Shown piece after piece: positions 1-6,576 of a stretch of 28,232 nt of DNA. The position numbers and the translations under genes are program-made. The DNA is from Oscillospiraceae bacterium (GTDB lineage: Bacteria > Bacillota > Clostridia > Oscillospirales > Ruminococcaceae): assembly GCA_029098085.1 (NCBI GenBank), contig JAQXNQ010000045.1, positions 1 through 28,232 on the forward strand. Reading direction: 5' to 3'. Below the pieces are notes generated by a model. That model worked only from the letters and a program-made list of their open reading frames with translations. It ran no database searches and was not told the origin of the DNA. The stretch's first letter is position 1, and each line of letters opens with the position of its first letter.

Positions 1-1181
1 AGGGCGCGGAAGGTTTCCACCAGATCCAGCTGGTAGATATCCGCCCGGAAGACGTTGACCGACACCGGGATCAGCGGAATCCCCTGCTCCTTCCAGCTCC
101 GGAGCAGCATGCAGACCTGCTCCCAGACGTACTGATCCAGCTGGGGAATAAAGCCGTTTTTCTCAAACAGGGGGATGAACTCGCCGGGGGACATGAAGCC
201 CCACTCGGGATGAATCCAGCGAACCAGCGCCTCGGCGCCGGCCATCCGCTCGTCCTTCAGGCTGTACTTGGGCTGCAGATAGACCACAAACTGCCCCTGC
301 TGCAGGGCGGGCAGCATGGCCTCGGTGATGGTCTGCTCCCGCAGCAGCTGGTTCCGGAGAGAATCATCGTAAACGGCGAAAAACCAGCCGTACTGCCCCC
401 GGATGCTGTCTGCGGCCAGCAGGGCTCGGTCGCACATCTGCTCCACCGGGATCGACCGGTCGGTGATCTCATAGATGCCCCAGCGCATGACCACGCTTTT
501 CATCAGGGGAGACAGCTCCCGCTCCGGATCCGCATTGAAACCGAAATTCATCCGATCCTGTTCCTCTCTCGACTTTTTCTGCAGACAGAGGAAGCGGTCG
601 GCGCTGAACCGGCCGCAGAAGCCGGTGTCGCCCACCATGTGCTGCGCCAGCGCGGCGGTCTCCTGCAGCAGCCGGTCGCCCTCCCGGACGCCGAAAGCGT
701 CGTTGACCAGCTTGAAGTTCTCGATGTTGGAGCAGACGATGCAGCAGTCCTCGTCGGGATCCTCCAGCAGCCGCTCCCGCACCTTGCGGAAAAAGAACTC
801 CTTGGTGTACAATCCGGTCAGCCGGTCGTACTGCAGCTGATTGATCATGGCGGCGGTCTCCCACAGCCGGATCAGGTTGGCCACCCGCCGGAGAATGACC
901 TGGGGGCGGTAGGGCTTGGGGACGAAATCGGTGGCGCCGTGGGACAGGGCGGACAGCTCGTCGGTTTCGCTGTCGCTCTGGGTGGTCACGATGACCGGGA
1001 TCAGGGACAGCTCGGCATCCTCCCGGACCCGGTCCAGAAAGGCGTGCCCGTCCATGACCGGCATCATGACGTCCAGCAGAATATGAAAAGCTGTGCTCTG
1101 CCAAAAGCTGCAGCGACCTTCATTTGCAGGGAGAGAGGAAATGATGAAACCGGTACAGACCAAACTGAAGGGAAATTTCAT
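1..1181 (-). pseudogene. 5'-truncated REC-GGDEF-EAL signalling protein (runs off left edge)
   Basis: The reverse strand reads open from an ATG at 1181 to the left edge, where the gene continues. From about 1088 downward it matches the second half of a response-regulator receiver (LLDVMMPVMDGHAFL, then a TDFVPKPYRP segment around the conserved lysine), a GGDEF domain (RLTGLYTKEFF) and the start of an EAL phosphodiesterase domain (GAEALVRWIHPEWGF, with the EALVR motif intact). The 30 or so residues before LLDV do not resemble a receiver, so the beta1-beta2 half with its acidic pocket is missing. The GGDEF signature itself reads FSADRF, so cyclase activity is unlikely, while EAL may be active on cyclic di-GMP. 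Its 5' end overlaps the start of the rightward kinase gene. The most likely reading is a gene cut by a rearrangement near 1085-1090; an assembly joint is the alternative. The true start is unknown. Confidence 0.72.
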
Positions 1182-3191
1182 ATCCTATCTGGGCACGCTC
1201 AGCATGATCGCCCTTGCCGCGCTCATCATCATTGCCTCTACCCTTATTTTTGGATATACCTCTATTACAAGCCCGTCCCCGGCACCGACTGGATGGTTTC
1301 CGTCCGGCTGCGCCAGAACGCCATCAGCACACAGATTCTGGAGACCAGCAATAAAATCCTGCGGGGCATCTGGATCCAGCTGCTTGTGGTGATCCTTGTC
1401 ATGCTGGCAGGCTCCGTTTTCATAATCTGGCAGGCCCGGAAAAGAAACGCCGAGCAGTTTGCCCGGGAAAAGGAGGAGGAGCTGCTTCGTCAGGAGGCGA
1501 AAGCATCAGAGGAAAGGCTCCGGCTGCAGGAGAAGCTGCTGCAGGAGGAAAAGGCCTCCAGCAGACAGACCTCGGTGCTCCAGATTCTGAGCAAGGAGTA
1601 TTCCTCGGTCTACTATGTGGATCTGGAGGAGGATACAGCGGTTCCCCTCCGGCTTTCGGATGTATTTGAGATCTACGGGCTGGAGGCCAATCATACATAC
1701 TCCTTCAAAGAGGTGTATGAAAAATACATCCGGGACTTTGCGGCCCCGGAACAGGCGGAGGAGCTGCTCCGCTTCTCCGACCCCGCGTTCCTGCGTCAGA
1801 CCCTGAAGGATGATGAGATCCTCACCCATCTTTACCGGATCGCCCGGGACGGAAAGGAGCTCTACGCGCAGCTCCGGATTGCGAGGGCGGAGGATGACGA
1901 GGCTTTGCGGCATATCGTTCTGGGCTTTGCGATCGTGGACGACGCGGTCCGCTCCGAACAGGAAAACCGGCGCGCCCTGAAGGATGCGCTGGCACAGGCG
2001 GAACGGGCAAACCAGGCCAAGACCATCTTTCTGAACAACATGTCCCACGACATCCGGACGCCCATGAACGCCATCATCGGCTTTACCGGCATCGCCCTGA
2101 AGCAGGAGATCACGCCGGAGGTGAAGGGGTGTCTGGAAAAGATCAGCGAAAGCTCCGAGCATCTTCTGACCCTCATCAACGATGTGCTGGACATCAACCA
2201 GATCGAAAGCGGAAAGACAAAATTCAATCCCGTTCCCGTTGATCTCACCACCATTGCGGATGTGGTGCTGGATATCACCCGCGGTTTTCTGTCCAACCGG
2301 GCCATCACCTTCGAGGTCAAACGGGTTCATCTGCAGCACCTCTATGTGCTGGCGGACGCGGTCAGAATCCGGGAGGTGCTGGTGAACATTCTGAGCAACG
2401 CCGTCAAATTCACGGATGACGGCGGGAGCATCACCTTCGTGACCACCTGCCGTCCGGGTGAAGATGAAAGCCATATGGTGGTGACCTATCAGATCTCGGA
2501 CACCGGAATCGGCATGAGCAAAGAGTTTCTGGAGCACATTTTCGATGAATTCTCCCAGGAGGAATCCGGCGCCCGGACCCAGTACAAGGGCACCGGTCTC
2601 GGCATGGCCATCACCCGGCGCTATGTGGAGCTGATGGGCGGCACCATCCGGGTGGAAAGCGAAAAGGGCAAGGGCTCGACCTTCACTGTAGACCTGCCGG
2701 TGGAGCTGACCGATGAAAGCAGGGTTCAGAAGCAGGACGTACCTGCCGCCGGAGCAAGCCTGAAGGGAGTAAAGCTCCTGATGGCGGAGGATAACGACCT
2801 GAACGCGGAAATTGCCGACGTGCAGCTGGAGGAGCTTGGCATATCGGTGACCAGAGCCGCCGACGGAAAGGAAGCGGTGAAGCTCTTCTCGGAGAATTCG
2901 CCGGGCATTTTTGATGTGATTCTCATGGACATCATGATGCCGGTCATGAACGGCTACGAGGCGACCAGGGCCATCCGCACCCTGCAGAGCCGCCCCAACG
3001 CACAGACGGTCCCCATTATCGCCTTGACGGCCAATGCCTTTGAGGAGGACATTCAGGATTCGAGGGAGGCCGGTATGGACGCCCATCTGGCAAAGCCCCT
3101 GAACATGACCAGAATGATTGCAGAGATTTCCCGTCTGGTTCTCCGTGCCGGACAGCAAACGCCGCCCTCACAGGGTCAAACGAACGGATAA
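1141..3191 (+). pseudogene. Hybrid sensor histidine kinase with deleted sensor domain and broken frame
   Basis: An ATG at 1141 behind GGAGAGAGGAA starts a typical kinase N-terminus with one membrane segment (SMIALAALIIIASTLIFG). At about 1250-1260 the homology jumps frame to YLYYKPVPGTDWMVSV, the end of a dCache-type sensor, then a second membrane segment (LLVVILVMLAGSVFIIW), a coiled coil, a PAS-like stretch, the HisKA H-box (MSHDIRTPMNA, His codon at 2046), the HATPase domain (DTGIGMSK, GTGLGMAITR) and a C-terminal receiver (LMDIMMPVMNG, Asp codon at 2928). Most of the extracytoplasmic sensor expected between the two membrane segments is absent and the two halves are in different frames. 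A gene caller may instead start in the second frame, for example at ATG 1293, giving a kinase with one membrane segment. Decay or an assembly error would both explain it. The downstream catalytic and receiver parts look intact. Confidence 0.75.
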
Positions 3192-3234
3192 AATCAGCCG
3201 GTGACGGGCTCCTGCGCTCTGTCACCGGCTGATT
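3192..3234. terminator. Perfect 14-bp inverted repeat after the kinase
   Basis: AATCAGCCGGTGAC (3192-3205) is repeated exactly in reverse complement at 3221-3234, starting directly at the kinase stop codon. It also contains the stop of the small leftward ORF, so it may serve both strands. There is no clear T-run, so termination strength is uncertain. Confidence 0.55.
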
Positions 3235-3560
3235 CCTGTAATCCAGTGCTTCCCCGATGCCCCTGCCGGAGCGTCATGAAATCGGACAAAAATAAACCCG
3301 CGCCTTCGGACCGCCTCCCAGAGGATCCGGTGACCCGGCGCTGTCAGGTTCACGACACATCTGCCGCTGAAGGCGCTGCAGGCGGATTCCCGCTGGGGCA
3401 GGCCGTTCCAGCGTCCGTTGCCCACCGGCTCCACTTTGCCGTTTCCGGCAGGATAGGAGCGGAAGCAGCCGGGAGCCGTCCTGGCCCGAAGTGCATCCAG
3501 CAGGACCGGTGCGGCGCCGTCCTGCAGGGAAAGGGTCACCCGGTTGATACCGGCCGCCAT
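3222..3560 (-). CDS. Unrecognised small ORF, 112 aa
   Basis: An ATG at 3560 gives 112 residues ending inside the inverted repeat behind the kinase gene. I do not recognise the family. The protein has no signal peptide or membrane segment and is rich in Arg, Gly and Ala; the stretch RWNGLP and the alternating hydrophobic pattern (RVTLSLQDGAAPVLLDAL) would suit a small beta-rich domain or the C-terminal piece of a larger enzyme. No Shine-Dalgarno sequence precedes the ATG; a TATAAT-like hexamer lies about 10 bases upstream in a tandem 14-bp duplication. It could be a remnant or a chance ORF in G+C-rich DNA. Confidence 0.25.
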   Translation of the reverse strand: MAAGINRVTLSLQDGAAPVLLDALRARTAPGCFRSYPAGNGKVEPVGNGRWNGLPQRESACSAFSGRCVVNLTAPGHRILWEAVRRRGFIFVRFHDAPAGASGKHWITGISR

Positions 3561-3570
3561 GCGGCACTAT

Positions 3571-3598
3571 TATAGCACAACGGCTATAGCACAGCGGC
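3571..3598. repeat. Tandem 14-bp duplication
   Basis: TATAGCACAACGGC (3571-3584) is followed immediately by TATAGCACAGCGGC (3585-3598), one mismatch. On the reverse strand each unit presents a TATA-type hexamer just upstream of the small ORF at 3560, so the duplication may double a -10 element. Confidence 0.6.
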
Positions 3599-3648
3599 AG
3601 CATTTTCGCAACGTATTTTACAGATAAAGCCCCATATCCGGATACAGC

Positions 3649-3681
3649 AAAGGAGCCGGGGCACAGAGTCCCGGCTCCTCT
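3649..3681 (-). terminator. Hairpin downstream of the QueD-like gene
   Basis: AGGAGCCGGG (3651-3660) and CCCGGCTCCT (3670-3679) form a 10-bp perfect stem with a 9-nt loop, about 20 bases past the stop of the leftward gene. The tail is only TTTGC, so it is a weaker example of an intrinsic terminator. Confidence 0.6.
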
Positions 3682-3699
3682 CTGGGCAACGACGCAGAA

Positions 3700-4266
3700 T
3701 CAGGCTTTCTTGTATCCGCACTTGGGGCAGACGCCGTTTTCGTTCAGGGCGATGCCGCACAGCGGGCAGCGGTCGATTTCCCGGCGGGTGTCGTACTCCT
3801 GCGAGGCAGCGTTGACGCCGCTGGTGAAGGTGAGCTTGGCGATGTTCAGCTTGTCCTTCAGCAGGTCATAGACGATCTTGATCATGCCCTCCACCGTCAT
3901 GGTCTCCTTGGTGACCACCAGACGGCACTCGGGATAGGCGGTGGCCAGCTCGGTCTGGAAGGCCGGGCCCTTCATCTTGTTGGTGGGCGCGCCATTCCGG
4001 ATGCCCTGCTTCTCGTAGACATCCAGAATCGCGGGCAGCAGCGGATCGTCCTCCCGGAGAATCAGCGCGTGGTCAAAATTCTTCAGGACCTCCCAGGCGG
4101 TCTTCTGGATTTCGTTGCAGGGGAAAACCATGTTGACGCCGGGCTCCACCGTATCCTCCACCTCGATGGTCAGGACGCCGGTGTGCCCGTGCAGGTACTG
4201 GGCCTCGCCCCTAAAGCCGTAGAACCGGTGCGCGTACTGCAGATCCAATGTGGTAATGCTTCTCAT
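3700..4266 (-). CDS. QueD/PTPS-family protein with C-terminal zinc ribbon, catalytic Cys absent
   Basis: 188 aa. Residues 1-150 have the 6-pyruvoyl-tetrahydropterin/6-carboxy-tetrahydropterin synthase (T-fold) pattern: metal ligands His13, His26 and His28 (YAHRFYGF and LHGHTG) and the Asp65-His66 pair (FDHALIL). Relative to E. coli QueD (CGRLHGH) the catalytic cysteine is Ala22 (AQYLHGH), and the substrate-binding glutamate of VKET aligns with Ser in LTFTSG. The C-terminus adds a zinc ribbon, Cys167, Cys170, Cys180 and Cys183 (CPLCG...CPKCG), which QueD itself does not have. In the family, QueD makes the 7-deazaguanine precursor for queuosine; here that reaction is doubtful and the substrate is unknown. 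The gene stands alone, with AGGAGGAAC before the ATG and its own promoter at 4362-4389. No other queuosine gene is nearby. Family assignment is firm, function is not. Confidence 0.85.
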   Translation of the reverse strand: MRSITTLDLQYAHRFYGFRGEAQYLHGHTGVLTIEVEDTVEPGVNMVFPCNEIQKTAWEVLKNFDHALILREDDPLLPAILDVYEKQGIRNGAPTNKMKGPAFQTELATAYPECRLVVTKETMTVEGMIKIVYDLLKDKLNIAKLTFTSGVNAASQEYDTRREIDRCPLCGIALNENGVCPKCGYKKA

Positions 4267-4361
4267 ACTTCAGTTCCTCCTGTTCTGATTTATATACCCG
4301 GGCACGGATGCGCCCGATGCATACTTTATATAAATTACGATATTAGATTCTTTCTAATCTT

Positions 4362-4389
4362 ATTATAGCAGATTTTTCGCGTTTGTCAA
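4362..4389 (-). promoter_or_regulatory. Sigma-A promoter of the QueD-like gene, with small palindrome downstream
   Basis: On the reverse strand TTGACA (4384-4389), a 16-nt spacer and TATAAT (4362-4367) give a near-consensus promoter about 95 bases before the ATG at 4266. Just past the -10, ATTAGA and TCTAAT (4343-4358) form an inverted repeat at the expected transcript start, a possible operator. Confidence 0.8.
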
Positions 4390-4452
4390 CAGAAAATCTG
4401 GGAGAATTTCTGATTTTATTTTCAAACTGACAGCTCTGTCCCCTGTCTGATA

Positions 4453-4494
4453 TAAAAAAGCTCCGGCACCGACCCAAAAGGATCGATGCCGAAG
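4453..4494 (-). terminator. Rho-independent terminator of the oxidoreductase operon
   Basis: On the reverse strand CTTCGGCATCGATCC (4494-4480), a TTTTG loop and GGTCGGTGCCGGAG (4474-4461) form a long stem with one bulge, followed by a run of T (4459-4454). It lies directly after the stop of the leftward gene at 4511. Confidence 0.88.
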
Positions 4495-4510
4495 GCTGGA
4501 TGTCAGAAAA

Positions 4511-6517
4511 TCAGATGGCGTTGGCCGCGTGATAAGCGGTGCGGATGGCAGAGGCGATGTCGGCGGTGCGGTCGCCGGAGCAGTCGCCCACCAGCTTCAC
4601 CGGGCAGGTGAAGGCGCCGGTGTCCACCGGATTCTTCCGGGAGCCCAGAGCGTTCACGATGGTGTCCGCTTCCAGGGTGATCTCGGTCTGGTCGGCAGTG
4701 TTGACGGCGTAGATCACGTTGTCCCTGATGTGATCCACCCTGGTGTTGACCAGCTGCTGCACCTGATGCGCGGTGAAATCGCCCATCATCAGCGGCAGCA
4801 CGGTGGAGGACTCGGTGGCGGCGATCTTGTCCATCATCTCGACAATGGTGACCTGCAGGCCCCGGTTTGCCAGATACTCGGCGGTTTCAGCGCCCACCAG
4901 GCCGCCGCCCAGCACCACGCACCGTCCGGAGACCTCGGCGCCGCTCAGCACATCCCAGGAAGAAACCACCCGGCTGTTCTCCACCGGCATGGGCAGCTCC
5001 ATGTTGTGAGCACCCACCGCAGCGATGCAGTGATCGAAGCCGTTCACCAGCTCGGGCGTGGCCTCGGTGTTCAGGCGGATGTCCACGCCCAGAGTGGGCA
5101 GGATCTTCTCATAGTATTCGATGGAGCGCAGGATCTCGCTCTTGCGGGGAGGTGCGGCAGCCAGCACAATCTGGCCGCCCAGCTTATCGCTCTTCTCGAA
5201 CAGGGTCACCGCATGGCCCCGTTTGGCCGCCACCCGGGCAGCCTCCAGACCGGCGATGCCGCCGCCGATGACCGCTACCTTTTTGGAGACCTCGGCGGGA
5301 CGGATGAAGACGGTGGCCTCATCGCCGTTCTCGGCGTTGAGGACGCAGGAGATGTACCGGCGGCCCTGAATGGCATCGACGCAGCCCTTGTTGCAGTTCA
5401 GGCACTCGCGGATGCACTCGCCGGAAGCGGCCTTATTGGCAATGTCGGGATCCGCCAGCAGAGAGCGGCCGTAGCCGATGACATCGGCGTCGCCGTCCTG
5501 CAGGATCTTCTCGCCGGCCTCCACCGACACCACGCGGCCCACGGTGGCGATGGGGATGCTGACCAGCGCCCTGGCCTTGCGGGCCACCGGCAGGGTCCAG
5601 TTGTAGGGCACCGAACCCATGGGCGGGATGGTGTCGCCCATGTTGCCGGTGTGGTTGGCCTGGGCCACCTGAATCATATCAACGCCGGCCTTCTCCAGCA
5701 GCTGAGCAAAGGCCAGAGCCTCTTCCTCCTGCAGACCGCCCTTGCCCCGCAGGGAGCCGTCCTCGTTGACGGTCACCACCGGCAGCTTGTACTCCACAGC
5801 CAGGCTGGGAGCGGCTTCCTTAATGGCAGCCACTACCTCCAGCGCGTAGCGGGTGCGGTTTTCGAAGCTGCCGCCGTAGGCGTCGGTGCGGTGGTTCAGG
5901 ATGGTGGAGCAGAGGGAGCCCAGCAGACGGTCCCCGTGAACCTCGATGGCGTCGATGCCGGCCTTTTCAGCCCGGGCAGCGGCGGCGGCGATGAGCGCCT
6001 TGATCTGGTTCAGCTGCTCTACCGTTGCCTCGCTGACAAAGTGCTGCATATCGTGGTGGAGCTTGGCATAGGCCTCCCGGGTGATCTTCTCGGCCTCGGC
6101 GGTCTTTTCGGCGGCGACAGCTTCGTCACCGGAAGCCTTGGCAGCAGCGGCGGCCTGACGGGCAGCGCCGGCCTGCATGATCATCCGGCCCACGCCGGGC
6201 ACGTCGTATTCGGGATAGAACAGCTGCAGCGCCACCTTGCAGTCATAGGCGTGCAGAGTGTCGGCCAGCTGCTTGTAGTTGGGGATCTGGGCGTCGTCAA
6301 ACAGCTTGGGGGTGGGGGAAGCGGTGCGCACCGGGGCCACGTCGCCGATGACCACATAGGAAACGCCGCCCTTGGCCAGCCGCTCATAGAAGGCAAGGCT
6401 CCGGGGGCCGATGGAGCCGTCCCGCTCCTCGTAGCCGGTGGTCAGAGGGGGGAACATCACGCGGTTTTTCAGGGTCATGTTGCCCACCTGAATGGGCTGC
6501 AGCAGTTTTTTCTCCAT
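4511..6517 (-). CDS. Old Yellow Enzyme-type NADH:flavin oxidoreductase (FMN/4Fe-4S/FAD), second gene of the pair
   Basis: 668 aa in the 2,4-dienoyl-CoA reductase/BaiCD/BaiH architecture: an FMN-binding TIM barrel (1-360; PIQVGNMTLKNRVMFPPL), a 4Fe-4S cluster site (Cys372, Cys375, Cys379, Cys391), an FAD Rossmann motif (KVAVIGGGIAGLEAA, about 413) and an NAD(P)H motif (VVLGGGLVGAETAEYLA, about 540). Members reduce activated C=C bonds by hydride transfer from NAD(P)H via FAD and Fe-S to FMN. Where YqjM and dienoyl-CoA reductase carry the active-site Tyr (HGY), this protein has HGDRLLGSL (194-202). An Ala/Glu-rich, probably helical insert occupies about 115-150 in the substrate loop. The ATG at 6517 follows AAGGAGGTTTACCC. 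It lies 59 bases behind a related enzyme, so the two are probably co-transcribed. The substrate (bile acid, steroid, phenolic or other enoate) cannot be read from the sequence. Confidence 0.9.
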   Translation of the reverse strand: MEKKLLQPIQVGNMTLKNRVMFPPLTTGYEERDGSIGPRSLAFYERLAKGGVSYVVIGDVAPVRTASPTPKLFDDAQIPNYKQLADTLHAYDCKVALQLFYPEYDVPGVGRMIMQAGAARQAAAAAKASGDEAVAAEKTAEAEKITREAYAKLHHDMQHFVSEATVEQLNQIKALIAAAAARAEKAGIDAIEVHGDRLLGSLCSTILNHRTDAYGGSFENRTRYALEVVAAIKEAAPSLAVEYKLPVVTVNEDGSLRGKGGLQEEEALAFAQLLEKAGVDMIQVAQANHTGNMGDTIPPMGSVPYNWTLPVARKARALVSIPIATVGRVVSVEAGEKILQDGDADVIGYGRSLLADPDIANKAASGECIRECLNCNKGCVDAIQGRRYISCVLNAENGDEATVFIRPAEVSKKVAVIGGGIAGLEAARVAAKRGHAVTLFEKSDKLGGQIVLAAAPPRKSEILRSIEYYEKILPTLGVDIRLNTEATPELVNGFDHCIAAVGAHNMELPMPVENSRVVSSWDVLSGAEVSGRCVVLGGGLVGAETAEYLANRGLQVTIVEMMDKIAATESSTVLPLMMGDFTAHQVQQLVNTRVDHIRDNVIYAVNTADQTEITLEADTIVNALGSRKNPVDTGAFTCPVKLVGDCSGDRTADIASAIRTAYHAANAI

Positions 6518-6545
6518 GGGTAAACCTCCTTGTTGATTGCATCCT

Positions 6546-6566
6546 CTCCCCCGCTCTTCGGCGGAG
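6546..6566 (-). other. Intercistronic hairpin between the two oxidoreductases
   Basis: On the reverse strand CTCCGC and a GCGGGGGAG arm with one or two unpaired bases form a short G+C-rich hairpin in the 59-base gap. No T-run follows, so it is more likely an mRNA-processing or stability element than a terminator. Confidence 0.4.
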
Positions 6567-6576
6567 AAAGGAAGGA

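Noticed and set aside
1053..2948. A 17-bp inverted repeat (TCATGATGCCGGTCATG) shared by the two receiver domains as a possible inversion site
   Set aside because: It encodes the conserved MMPVM motif in both genes and a similar stretch occurs in the YesN gene, so shared codon use explains it; the break lies outside it.
4267..4361. Leader of the QueD-like gene considered as a preQ1 riboswitch
   Set aside because: No C-rich loop or pseudoknot arrangement typical of preQ1 aptamers was recognised, only a short palindrome at the transcript start.
4529..6523. Long forward-strand open frame of 664 codons opposite the second oxidoreductase
   Set aside because: It is the antisense of a well-supported flavoenzyme gene; its translation is Gly/Val/His-rich low-complexity with no family match, as is usual in G+C-rich DNA.
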